Assembly (NCBI GenBank): GCA_033557465.1
Contig: CM066033.1
Span: forward strand, 589,588,438 to 589,652,437
DNA: 64,000 bases
Direction: 5' to 3'
Source: Ichthyophis bannanicus
Lineage: Eukaryota > Chordata > Amphibia > Gymnophiona > Ichthyophiidae
Shown here: piece after piece, positions 54,741 through 64,000 of the stretch
Layout: each line of letters begins with the position of its first letter
Numbering within the stretch: position 1 is the stretch's first letter
Notes under the pieces: model-generated
Seen by the model: the letters and a program-made list of their open reading frames with translations, nothing else
What the model was told of the DNA's origin: nothing
The model's database searches: none
Translations under genes and position numbers: made by a program

Positions 54741-55850
54741 TCATTGTGATTTCTTAGGATTGTTCACCAAGGAGGGGAAGAACCCCTGCCTGGCACCTCT
54801 GTCCCCATGAAAGGGCTGTCCCCTAAAGGGATACCTCTGCTTCTGATAGGGAAGGAAACGTGAGGCCCGAAAGCACCTGAAATCTCTACCCTGCCTGCGA
54901 TTTGCCGCTGGCGGCTTAAGATTCTTGGTCTTATCCTCTGGCAGCTTGACTGGTTTGAAATCACCCAATTCCTTAACCAGCTTCTCAAGGTCTTCGCCAC
55001 ACAGTTTGCCCCAAAAGGGAAGCTTAGTTAAACGATACTTAGAGGAAACATCCGCCGAAAAATTACAGAGCCATAAGAGGCGGCAAGCTGCCACCACCGA
55101 TGCCATCCCCTTGGCAGAAGCCCTAAGGTGGTCATAGAAGGCAAAGGCTAGATAGGTGGCCCCAGATTCCAAACCAGTGTTATTCTGCAGCTCTGGTAAA
55201 GCCTCAGACTCCAGCCTTCCCAGAATCTGAGACCACTGCATGCATGCTCTAGCCACATACGCCCTTGTAGACGGACGTCTGAAAAACAAGGGCGTTCACC
55301 TTGAATACCTGCTTCAACAACATCTCTGAATTTTTGTCCTGTGACCAAAGCATCCACTTTGGGCAGTTTCAAAACCTCCCACTTCTTTGAAGCGACAGGA
55401 TTGAGGTTCTGCATCACTCTGCCTCCCTTAAGACCTGCCTCAGGAACTTCCCAATCGAGGTCAATCATTTGTTTTAGGGCTCTGTGCAACGGGAAGGCTA
55501 TCTCAGACTTTGATGCCCTGCAGCAGAGGATCCTCCAGGAGAGGGTCCTCCAGCAGAGAATCTGCCGCGAGATTAAGCACAGCCAAGGAGTGCATAATGA
55601 GGGCGGTAAGTTCCTCCTGCCGAAAAACTGACGATATTGGGGTCCTCCACTACAGAGTAATGCCCCGATGTCTACTCCTCTTCCAGGATTTCCAAGGGTC
55701 CCTATAGGGAGTCCTCAGGACCCGAGGAGAGCTCAGACTCCTTCTCTAGATCAGCACCCTGCACTTCCCAGGCAGAGGGCCCTCTGGTCACCGAATGAGC
55801 TGCCTGAGGAGCATGAGCCACCTAGGAGACAGTCGGCCCTAAGCCCAAGG
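54741..55850 (-). pseudogene. Family-B DIRS gag-like ORF, broken
   Basis: DWEVPEAGLKGGRVMQNL near 55420 matches EWDMPEAGLKGSRVMARL of the first family-B copy. Then VARACMQWSQILGRLE near 55230, GLESGATYLAFAFYDHLRA, and a basic C-terminus (RKQRYPFRGQPFHG region) ending at 54741. A tandem GGATCCTCCAGGAGAGGG-like duplication is present at 55525-55560. The 5' part is cut by the half-L1 insertion near 55900 and continues to 58224. Confidence 0.78.
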
Positions 55851-55924
55851 AGGCACTAAGGCTCTGCCTACTGCAGTAAGCCTGGTGCTTCATGATGATG
55901 AATTCTGTAAAAAACGGAGCCTGT

Positions 55925-57565
55925 TGTCAGTTTAGAATGTTCTGAATGTGGGGGTGGATCCAAGATGGCTGCACCAGTGAGTAGCGGATTGCATGCGATC
56001 CTGATGGGGAAGCGTAGGGGGAGAACAGCGAAGTACCCCTCGGCTAGCCAGGACACCCCCCCCATGGCAATACCTACCAGTTCGTTGGATCATTTTCTTC
56101 TTTCACAAGCTCAGCTGGGGCAGTTTGAAATTGGGGGTGTGGTAATCCCAGTTCAGGGGCCGTAGGAGCGTGTGAGCTTTGCATCCTCTTCGGGGTAAAA
56201 CTTACCCCTCCGGAGGTGTAGTGCCCTTTGAAGTTTGACACCATCTCTCCCCCAGAGTGGATTTCTCTGCTTGGCAGGGCCGAAGTGGGTGTGCCAAGTG
56301 AGGAACGAGAGCAATAACCAGTGTGTAGAGGTGTTGGGCTCTCCGACGCCATCCTTGGTTGCTACATCGGGTATCTGCTTGGCAGCTGAGGACAAACAGC
56401 AGCATGGTGAGTCTGGAGAGGTACAGAGGAATGGCTGGAGACGAGGGAGCACCAGGAGGATCGACCTTGGACATTTTCCTTTCTCCCCCTGGCCAGATAA
56501 CCGTTGAGTCAATTTGAAATGCGCTAAAGCAACTGACTGCAGCTTTACTACCACAAGTCTAGGATTTAAAAAATGAGTTGCATGGTGTACGTCAGGAGTG
56601 TACTGTAAACTCGGATGAGATATTAAAGATTAAAGGAGATAGTGGAAATTTATTAGTTTATGTGGATAGTATGGAAAGCTGTATGGGGACTTTGGTGAAG
56701 GATGCTACGTTTATGAAAAATAAGACTGAACCACCAGAAAATGCGTCCCGAATGTCCAATCTTTGCTTAATAAATTTTCCTAGATCGCAGTTTGTGACCC
56801 CTAAAGATATGTTTAAAAGATATTTGGAAGAAATTTTGGGAGTTAAACCGGAGTCCCAACCAACCACCAGTAGTTAAAGTTCATTATCTGCCTCAGGGCA
56901 AGAAAATATTGGGACCAATAGGTGCTTCTCCTAGAGAATTAGATGTTCTTAACGTGTCTGATATATTGGAAACATCTGATGTAGGAAATGTTACTCCAGC
57001 AACGTGTCTTGTTCAATTTGCGCTAATAACTGATAAAGATTGGTTTAAGAGAATATTTTTTCGTATGAGGAATGTAAGTTTACATGGGTTACTTGTAAGG
57101 GCTTTTCCTGACCTAGCGAGAGAAACCCATCATCGTAGAAAGGAGTTTCTCCTTCTCCGACCGCGGGCTCTCCAGTTGGGTGCCTTCTTTTTCCTTAAAT
57201 ATTCTTGCAAGTGTTTAGTGAAATATCAATCAAATTCTTATATCTTCCTGTACCCTTCACAGCTCATATCTTTCTTGAATGCTCATCCTCCTCCCAGTGC
57301 TTCTCTAGAGATGTCTGTTACACCTCCTGTTTAAGATGTTCTGCCTGTCTTATTGGTCTATTTCTTGGAAATTAAGTTAATTATTTTTCCTGTTTTCACC
57401 TCTCTTTGTGGGCTAGGGATGTGGGTTGGTTATTGTTTGACTGGTTTAAGTCTGACCTGATTTTTAAATTTTCTTTGGATGTTTTCAACTAACTACTTTG
57501 TTTTCACAGATTTGTTTCAAATTGTGTATATTTTGAAAACCGATAAATTAAAAAAAAAAAACCCA
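55925..57565 (+). mobile_element. ORF1-only L1-like element (half-L1)
   Basis: Starts with an L1-type 5' end (GGGGGTGGATCCAAGATGGC near 55950) and ends in a poly-A run at 57549-57560. Short similar words (GAGCCTGT) flank it, possibly a worn target duplication. It carries only ORF1, and the ORF2 endonuclease/RT is absent although both ends are present. This is the arrangement known as HAL1 in mammals. Confidence 0.7.
56010..57334 (+). pseudogene. L1-like ORF1 protein, frameshifted
   Basis: ORF1 encodes the RNA-binding chaperone of L1 elements. The start MGKRRGRTAKYPS is at 56010. A stop-ridden middle follows. From 56578 the RRM-like part is readable: ENASRMSNLCLINFP, then VTPKDMFKRYLEEILGV. 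After a frameshift near 56870 it continues with VVKVHYLPQGKKILG, and the C-terminal domain reads HGLLVRAFPDLARETH and RRKEFLLLRPRALQLGA, ending at 57334 after SVTPPV. The LARET block and preceding RRM are typical of L1 ORF1. No RT sequence follows. Confidence 0.75.
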
Positions 57566-58224
57566 GAGCCTGTCCTAGTGCTTTTGGAGCATCTGCGGTA
57601 GCTTGGTATGAAGAATCCACCCCACATTAGTGGCTACTACCTCTGAGATGGCTGCTCGTGGTAAATTTAAAATAGTGCTGTTTCCCGCCAAAAAAGCTGA
57701 CTCGACCGCCAGTGAAAGAAGTGGCAGCAGACACACCATCATATTTTCTGCCTGTTCTCCCGCTGCAGTCGGATCTGCCTGCTCTAATTTTTCCGCCTAC
57801 TTTGCTTCGGATTCGCATGCTCTGCAGAAGCCAGAGGAGAAAATGTGCCCCTGCTTCAGGCTGCAGGATGCATCTTTGTCAGCATCCCGAAGCCGATAGA
57901 GGGAGGGAGAAGGGAACAAGCCTAACCCCAAAGAACTAAGCAACCGAATAAAAACCAAGCTTGTCAGCCACGATAGAAGGGAGCAGTAGCATTTCAGCAA
58001 CGCAAATAAATACCAGAGTAAAGCACCAGAGACAATCCCACAACCTCGCTGACCACTAAAGGTGTTGGAGGCTGTGAAGAAACGTGTCCTGACAGAGGTC
58101 GGACCCCCAGGCGAGGTCCTGCAGCTAACTGAACAGTATTGACACTTGAGGCAGGAACTTACCACCAGGAAATCGCTATTTCAGCTTACCAGAGGAGTAT
58201 CAGGCAAGGAGCTCAGAGTAAACT
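57566..58224 (-). other. 5' gag/leader region of the second family-B DIRS
   Basis: Minus-strand leader and gag start of the family-B copy, resumed after the half-L1. A minus-strand ORF at 58165-57797 is Cys/Ser-rich but has no recognisable domain. No independent gene supported. Confidence 0.45.
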
Positions 58225-58425
58225 TTTATTTTTTTTATTCTCTTCAGTGCAGCTCAGAGAATCCTGAGATGTGTCCCACCTGCTGGACACTAAGTATACC
58301 AGCTTAGTGGGAGAAGCACAGGCTCCTTGTACTGTGACATCACCAGAAGGCAGCATGTTCAGTCTCTATATGCTGGAAAGGGTGCACAACCCAGGAGTCC
58401 GGACTGGACTGGAGGGACGCTATGG
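58225..58425. repeat. Family-B DIRS right inverted terminal repeat
   Basis: Inverse match to 45835-46020, ending GGAGTCCGGACTGGACTGG, then AGGGACGCTATGG. Outer 5' boundary of the element. Confidence 0.87.
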
Positions 58426-58720
58426 AAATTCATGTTTTAGCATAATCTATCAGTCTTCGGATATCCTATTAACCTGACTTTAGTAACAAAAGAGCAGAAC
58501 CAAACCAATAAACCCTATGCAACTAAAACACTGCATTTCAAAGCATATGATGGAAAACAGCATATCAACTACAATTTTCATTTATCTTCATTTAACCAAA
58601 TGCTTGTATATCTATAACAGGCAGCACACTATTCATTCCAATAATCAGTAACAGATACTAGAAGTCTGCTTAACACTCAGGAAGATGTACTGCGACCCAT
58701 AGCAACCTCATCCTGGGGCC
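58426..58720. other. Unassigned AT-rich DNA
   Basis: No feature recognised. Confidence 0.35.
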
Positions 58721-58721
58721 G

Positions 58722-58917
58722 AAATACGGAAAGACTGGTAGATGCGTGGAACAGTATTCCAATGGAGATAGTAGAGACAAAGATAGTGTCTGAATTCAAG
58801 AAAGCATGGGACAAACACAGAAAATCTCCAAATGAAAAAAAGGACTATAGTAGTTGATATAGAAGGGCAGACTGGATAGACCATATGATCTTTTTCTGCC
58901 ATCATGTTTCTATGAAA
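58722..58917 (+). mobile_element. CR1-like LINE 3' end
   Basis: Reads ERLVDAWNSIPMEIVETK, then SEFKKAWDKHRKSPNEK and a stop, followed by GGGCAGACTGGATAGACC and CTGCCATCATGTTTCTATG. This is the 3' end of a CR1 subfamily like that at 9862-11340. Strongly 5'-truncated. Confidence 0.8.
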
Positions 58918-59610
58918 TACCAGCAGGAGCAAATTTTCAAGCAACACAAAATGAGAATTTCTGTGCCTAAGCCAAACGACACTACTGAGCTATCACTTAA
59001 GCTCCTGGTGTCAATTTTTTTTTTAATTAACCATCTTTGCAAATCAAAGTAGGTTGCATATAGCATCCCAAACTTCTGCAGCAGTCCATCTAGTGATTAT
59101 TGCATAGAATTAGCCCATCCCATTTCCCGTGGAAGAGGATGTGGTTCCCCAAGAGCAGTTTCATGAAGAAAGGGTCCTGTTAGAGGGCTACTGGATCTGC
59201 TGCATCTGAAAGTGATTCCAACTGTTCACTGTCATGCATCTTCTGGACTGGAACGTAACAGTAGTACCTGATGAGCGTGCTGGAATGATTTTTTTTCATT
59301 TGAAGTATTTCAATCAGTACTTAGTTTCAATAGGTCATTAGAACATTAGCTCCAAATCCCTGCTGATGGTCTCTTACAAAGCAGCAACATCTGACCAAAC
59401 AGCCTGCACAACAACCTTCTTTTCTTATCTACATAAAGCTTAGAGATTACAAACATTCTTCAAAGAGCTTCTGCATTTCTTCTTGACAGGCACATAAAGC
59501 TTTCTTCAAACAAACATTTTTTCTGATGTAAAGTCAATTTCTTTATTAGCGGAAGGGGCAGACAGAAGCACAAACATTTCATACATTGGCACTTAGATTT
59601 AAATACATAC
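58918..59610. other. Unassigned DNA, candidate intron
   Basis: No repeat recognised. If the exon at 59611-59707 is real, this is the start of its downstream intron on the minus strand. Confidence 0.4.
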
Positions 59611-59707
59611 CTGAAGCCTTCAGGGTTTGGGATGATAAGATGTGGGTTGGGAGGGTCACTGTGGCATCGTGGCACCTTGACTGGACGGGGGCTGTTCCGA
59701 TGAATGG
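59611..59707 (-). CDS. Candidate host-gene internal exon (unidentified gene)
   Basis: A 97-base minus-strand exon candidate. Upstream is a pyrimidine-rich tract (TTTTTTGTTTATTCACCTTC, TTCCCTATACAG) ending in AG at 59708-59709. Downstream the donor is CAG|GTATGT at 59611/59610. One frame is open through both splice sites: IHRNSPRPVKVPRC, then HSDPPNPHLIIPNPEGF, leaving a split codon at each end (2 and 2 bases). The Pro/Ser/Arg-rich peptide looks like a disordered linker of a regulatory protein. I cannot name the gene. It is the only non-transposon coding signal I find, and it is consistent with much of the window being intronic. Confidence 0.5.
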
Positions 59708-60170
59708 CTGTATAGGGAAGAAGGTGAATAAACAAAAAACATTAGCAGCAATACAGATGCGTTGTCTGCAAAACAGTTGTCACTATTTTCTTTTGCAAGA
59801 ATAAAAATATACAACAACAAAAGGTCAAGACTTCAGAATTAAATAAACCTCCCATGGAAAATAGAACACATATAGAATACATGCTGTTAGTACCATTGCT
59901 TTAAGATTCTATAGTATATCAGCAGAAATAGTCATGCTTTTTCTAGACTATGGGCATTAGTAAAAGGCCTGTTGTAACTGAAAGGCAGAATGTACAACAC
60001 ATATTTCAGAAACGACAATAATCCCAGCCAATCAAAATCTTTAAAATTTTGTGCGCCTCTCATAAGTGTTGCACACAAGGACTTTAGCTGCTCCTGAACT
60101 ATCAGGGATAATATCAGGGTTAATAACATCTCAATGTTTCTTAAAGATGTGGCAACTTCGAAAATAACGA
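59708..60170. other. Unassigned DNA, candidate intron
   Basis: AT-rich, no repeat recognised. It would be the intron upstream of the candidate exon. Confidence 0.35.
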
Positions 60171-60608
60171 CCCTACTTCATATCTGCATCTTTTCGATTA
60201 TTAGTGCAAAGCACGGTACTAAATAATTTAGATTATTGCAATATAGTTTTATTAACTTGTTCAAAAGAGCAGATTAAGAAATTGCAAATTTGTTAAAAAA
60301 CAACAGCAAGCCTGATTTTTGCAGCTCAAAAACCTGAACACGTATCACCACCTTTTGAAAAGCTTCACTGGTTTAGGATCAGGAAAGAATACATTTTAAG
60401 CTGTATGTGATACATAAATTCTTTTATGGATTGATGCCAGGATAATTTTTGATAGGCTATTGCTGTGCCTGAAGATTAATTCTAAGCATCTTTAAAATTC
60501 CTTGACATTAGTTTTTCCGTCAAGTCAGGGTTTAATTAATAAAAGAAGGTTTGGTAATACAATTGGGTTGAAAGCAGCAGAATTGTGGGCTAAGTTACCA
60601 GCAACAGT
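60171..60608 (+). mobile_element. LINE reverse transcriptase C-terminal fragment
   Basis: Reads LNNLDYCNIVLLTCSKEQI, KKLQIC, stop, KTTASLIFAAQKPEHV, PPFEKLHWFRIRKEY. After a gap, GLINKRRFGNTIGLKAAELW and AKLPATVK follow near 60530-60608. This is the usual LDYCN ... HW ... LW..LP tail of CR1/L2/Rex1-type LINEs, but a different family from the others here. A DIRS is inserted at its end, right after GCAACAGT. Confidence 0.7.
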
Positions 60609-61000
60609 AAAGCGTAGTTACTCACCTGTAACAGGTGATCTCCGGGAACAGCAGGAATTTAGTCCTCACATATGGGTATCGTCGGTACCGATGGAGCCTG
60701 CGCGGGAACGCTCCCCAGCGTCCAATAGGAACGCTTTTGGGAGCATCCCTCAGCCCATGTGCGCTGCCTTCCCGCCTTTCCAACTGTCCCTCTTCAGTTA
60801 AGTTTGTAGCTGAGTGAAAGGATAGAGGGAGAGAGGAAAGAGACAAAGAGAGAGAGAGAGACAACTCCTAGGGGAGGTGGGTGGGTTGTGAGGACTAAAT
60901 TCCTGTTGTTCTCGGAAATCACCTGTTACAGGTGAGTAACTACACTATCTCCAGGAATAAGAAGGAATGTAGTCCTCACATATGGGGACTCCCTAGCTGA
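60609..61000. repeat. DIRS left terminal repeat and internal complementary region
   Basis: Starts AAAGCGTAGTTACTC. An (AGAG)n tract lies at 60840-60860. The internal complementary region (60888-61000) joins ATCACCTGTTACAGGTGAG (left inverse) to CTATCTCCAGGAATAAG (right inverse). Confidence 0.88.
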
Positions 61001-61104
61001 AGATGCCAGGGAGATAGCCCCAGGAAGGTGCCACCGTCGAAGGTGAGAATCCTTCCTCCCATGGATCTCTGGCATCCCACTAGGGTTGGTGGGTAGGAGT
61101 TGGT

Positions 61105-62175
61105 TTAGGTTTGAAAGAGATTTTGAAGAACAGCTTGGCCAAAGAAGGTATCCCGATGGGAGGCTTTGTCTAGGCAGTAGTGGGCTGTGAAAGTGTTTAC
61201 CGAAGCCCAGGTGGCTGCTCGACAAATGTCATCGATAGACAGAGTGGAGATTAGCCATAGAAGCTGCCATGGCTCTCACATTATGAGCTGTGACATGGTC
61301 CTGAAGAGGAAGACCCTTACTCTCATAAGCAATCCATCTGGATAAAGTTCTTTTGGAGACTGGAAGTCCCAAATGACTAGAGTCAAAAGCTATAAAAAGT
61401 TGTGAGGACTTTCTATGTTGCTGTGTTCTTTGTATGTAAAAGGCCAAGGCAGTTTTACAATCCAGAGTATGAAGGTTTCTTTCTGCATTAGAGGCGTGAG
61501 GCCTCGGAAAAAATACAGGAAGGTAAATTGATCGATTTAAATAAAAAGGCAAAACCACCTTTGGCATAAAATGTGGGTGAGTTCGAAGAACAACCTTATC
61601 ATGATGAAACCTAGTATAAGGAGGATCAGCCACTAAAGCTTGCAATTCACTGATGCGACAGGCAGAGGTGACTGCAATTAGGAAGATGACCTTCCAGGTC
61701 AAAAACTAAAGGGCTGCAGTGGCTAAAGGCTCAAAATGCGGCTTCATGAGCTGCCCGATGACTACATTTAGATCCCATGCCACCGATGGTGGCTTGATGG
61801 GAGGTTTAGTTAATAAAAGGCCTCTCATAAATCTTGATAGGAGTAGATGAGAGGAAATTGGTTGTCCATTTAGAGGCTTATAAGAAGCCAGAATTGCACT
61901 AAGATGGACTCTTACCGAAATGGTCTTTAACCCAGAATTCGATAAGTGAAGGAGATACTCTAGTATCGATTCTAAAGGTATGACCAGGGGTTTTAATCCC
62001 CTTTTGGAGCACCATATAGTAAAACGTTTCTACTTGAAGGCATAAGATCTTCTTGTGGAAATTTTCCTAGAAGCCTGAAGGATATCTTTTACCTGCTGGG
62101 ACAGGTTGAAATCCTGGAGGTCTAAGCCCTCAGCAACCAGCCCGTGAGGTGCAGGGACTGGGGATTCGGGTGTCA
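61105..62175 (-). pseudogene. DIRS tyrosine recombinase, catalytic residues kept but frameshifted
   Basis: ATG near 62175 (MTPESPVPAPHGLVAEGLD), then KISTRRSYAFK followed by a TAG near 62030. The middle has further breaks. 61702-61229 reads VTSACRISELQALVADPP with the catalytic arginine and AHNVRAMAAS (HxxR). After a frameshift near 61240, RAATWASVNTFTAHYCLD keeps the nucleophile tyrosine, ending at 61105 after LQNLFQT. Unlike most copies here, Arg, HxxR and Tyr all survive. Confidence 0.85.
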
Positions 62176-64000
62176 TAGCATCCCGTTCTCCTGGGAAAGG
62201 AGATCTGGAGAATGCCCTAACTCCAGGGGTGCCGCTTGAGAGAGATGCAGAAGCGGGGACTACCACGTTTAGCGTGGCCATCGTGGTGCTACGAGGATCA
62301 TGCGACCCCTGTCTCTCTGAAGCTTGAAGAGTGTTTTGGGGATTTGGGGATGAGGGGAATGGGTGGGAAGGCATAAAGGAAGTTCTGACCCCAGTGAAGG
62401 AGGAAAGCATCCCTTGCCTGACAGTTGTGAGCCGGAATCCTGGAACAGAACCAGGGAAGTTTGGCATTCAGTGGACTTGCAAAGAGGTCTATGTCTGGAG
62501 TGCCCCAGAGATGAAATATCTTTGCCACCTGGTCTAGGTGGAGTGACCACTCGTGAGGTAGCAGTACTTGACTGAGTTTGTCTGCCCAAAGGTTTTGAAT
62601 GCCTGGAAGATATACCACTAGAAGGTGAATTTGATACTCTCTGGCAAGGGCCCATAGTCGTAAAGCTTCGTTGCATAACGACAGAGAGCCTGTTCCACCC
62701 TGCTTGTTGACATAGAACATGGCTACCTGATTGTCCATCTGGAGTAGGACTGTCTTGTAGCTGAGCTGGGCGTGGAACACTCGAAGAGCTAAATAAATTG
62801 CTCTTAATTCTAGGAGGTTTATCTGTAAACCAACCTCCTGTGGAGTCCAGGTGCCCTGGGTAGAGGGATGATTCAGGTGTGCTCCCCAACCCACCTGTGA
62901 TGCATCTGTTGTTAGGGTGGCCTGAAAGAGGGGTTGATGGAAAGGAGACCAACTGTCAGATTTTCTAGTGATTGCCACCATTGGAGGGACAAAATTAGTC
63001 ATTGAGAGATTGTTATTTTGTCCGACAAATGACCCGTGGCCTGTGTCCACTGTGTGGAGGGGGTCCACTGAGCTGCTTGCATGTGGAGGCAAGCATATGG
63101 GACTACATGAACTGTGGATGCCATGTGTCCCAGTAACTGCAGTAGCTCCCGAGCAGTGAGGGAGGATTTGCCTGCTGCTTAGGAAACTAGCTGCATTATG
63201 CGATGACACCGGGCTTGTGGAAGGAAAGCCCTTGCCTGTCTGGTATCCAGACAGGCTCCTATGAATTCTAGGCATTGGGAAGGAACTAGTTGAGATTTCG
63301 GGAAGTTTATTACCAATCCCAAGTATTGGAGGATTCACATTGTACGGGACAGTGCAGTGCTGGCCTCTGAAACTGTGGAGGCTCAAATGAGCCAGTCGTC
63401 TAAGTAAGGGAAGACAAAAATCCCCAGGGTTTGTAGAAATGCAGCTACTACTGCCATGCATTTCGTGAATACCCTTGGTGCTCAAGCCAGACCAAAAGGA
63501 AGAACCCTGTACTGGAAATGTCTTCCCCTGAAAAGGAAACGTAAAATTTTCCTGTGATCTGGATGGATGAGAATGTAAGTGTATGCATCCTTTAAGTCTA
63601 GAGAGCAAAGCCAGTCCTGGCTTTGAAGGTATGGCAGAAGAGTTCCTAGAGAAATCATTTTGAATTTCTCTCGAAATAGACATTTGTTCAATTCTCTGAG
63701 GTCCAGAATGGGTCTGTGTCCTCCTGCTTTCTTTGGAATAAGAAAATAGGGCGAGTAGAACCCTGTCCCCTGTTGAAAAATGGGTACTTCCTCTATTGCC
63801 CCTTGGGCAAGAAGTGTGGAGACCTCGTGATCTAGCAGATTGTCTGCAGAGGTTTGGGAATTGAATTGCTTTAGAATTGTAGGAGGGGGTATGCTGTGAA
63901 AAGGAAGTTTGTACCTCTCTCCTACAATGAACAAAGTCCAATCTTCTGTTGTTATCTGATGCCATCTGTTGACAAAGTGGCATAAACTGCCCGAAATATT
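62176..64000 (-). pseudogene. DIRS reverse transcriptase / RNase H, partial
   Basis: 63934-63482 holds PILDLRELNKCLFREK, LDLKDAYTYILIHP and YRVLPFGLA, then a stop (TGA for A). FVFPYLDDWLI lies near 63400 in the next frame and is followed by a TGA. RNase H is readable at 62930-62300: TLTTDASQVGWGAHL, LELRAIYLALRVF, QMDNQVAMFYVNKQGG, YLPGIQNLWADKLSQ and DIDLFASPLNAKLPWF, then LYAFPPIPLIPKS. All catalytic blocks are recognisable across frames. The 5' end lies outside the window. Confidence 0.87.

Larger units (their letters stand above)
45835..58425 (-). mobile_element. DIRS retrotransposon, family B, second copy with three insertions
   Basis: Left end GGTGAAATTAGGTCTTACC, right end GGAGGGACGCTATGG. 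After removing the CR1 (46021-48186), the Harbinger-like element (48248-52016) and the half-L1 (about 55925-57565), about 5 kb remains, a normal DIRS size. The minus-strand order is gag, RT/RNase H, recombinase. It differs from the first family-B copy in its terminal bases, and its own internal complementary region shows the same differences. Confidence 0.87.
60609..64000 (-). mobile_element. DIRS retrotransposon, family A, cut by the window edge
   Basis: Left terminal repeat, internal complementary region, recombinase and most of RT/RNase H; gag and the right terminal repeat lie beyond the window. Closest to the copy at 15689-21303 by terminal-repeat and protein sequence (GGGTATCGTCGGTACCGATG, AHNVRAMAAS). 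Confidence 0.9.

Overview
The window looks like intergenic or intronic DNA from a vertebrate with a large, repeat-rich genome. The mixture of DIRS-type tyrosine-recombinase retrotransposons, Penelope-like elements (PLEs), CR1 and L2 LINEs, an L1 ORF1 element, a Harbinger-like transposon and hAT-like MITEs fits an amphibian best. A caecilian is my first guess and a turtle or salamander the alternative; this is inference, because no species-specific gene is recognised. No prokaryotic genes are present. Almost every long ORF belongs to a transposable element, and nearly all are broken by stops, frameshifts or deletions.

Layout. 1-371 is a DIRS fragment. 372-6133 is a degenerate full-length DIRS copy (family A). 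6190-22925 is a Russian-doll nest: a family-A gag fragment is split by a CR1, the CR1 is split by a family-B DIRS (7586-22061), and that DIRS contains a second CR1, a PLE with reverse transcriptase and GIY-YIG domains, and a nearly complete DIRS (15689-21303). 23071-23220 is a hAT-like MITE. 23785-25590 is a CR1 with an open reverse-transcriptase frame. 26367-27306 is an L2 tail followed by a foldback PLE (27307-29110) with hammerhead-like motifs in both arms. 29243-39355 holds two DIRS copies fused head to tail. 39360-42728 is an L2 fragment and a 5' DIRS fragment with a PLE inserted in gag. 42729-45834 is mostly unassigned, with one MITE. 45835-58425 is a second family-B DIRS holding a CR1, a 3.77 kb Harbinger-like element and an ORF1-only L1-like element. 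58426-60608 is mostly unassigned, with LINE tails and one candidate host exon on the minus strand. 60609-64000 is the 3' part of another DIRS, cut by the window edge.

All DIRS copies lie on the minus strand. Each, where complete, reads gag, then reverse transcriptase/RNase H, then tyrosine recombinase, and is bounded by inverted terminal repeats. Just inside the left (3') terminal repeat lies an internal complementary region that mirrors both ends of the same copy, the hallmark of the DIRS circular-intermediate life cycle. Apart from the 26.4 kb L2, the LINEs lie on the plus strand.

The most interesting signals are the nesting chronology, the exact AA crossover footprint of a family-B DIRS in a CR1, the fused DIRS dimer, hammerhead-ribozyme-like motifs whose stem II pairing is kept while its sequence changes, the half-L1, and the single plausible host exon at 59611-59707.
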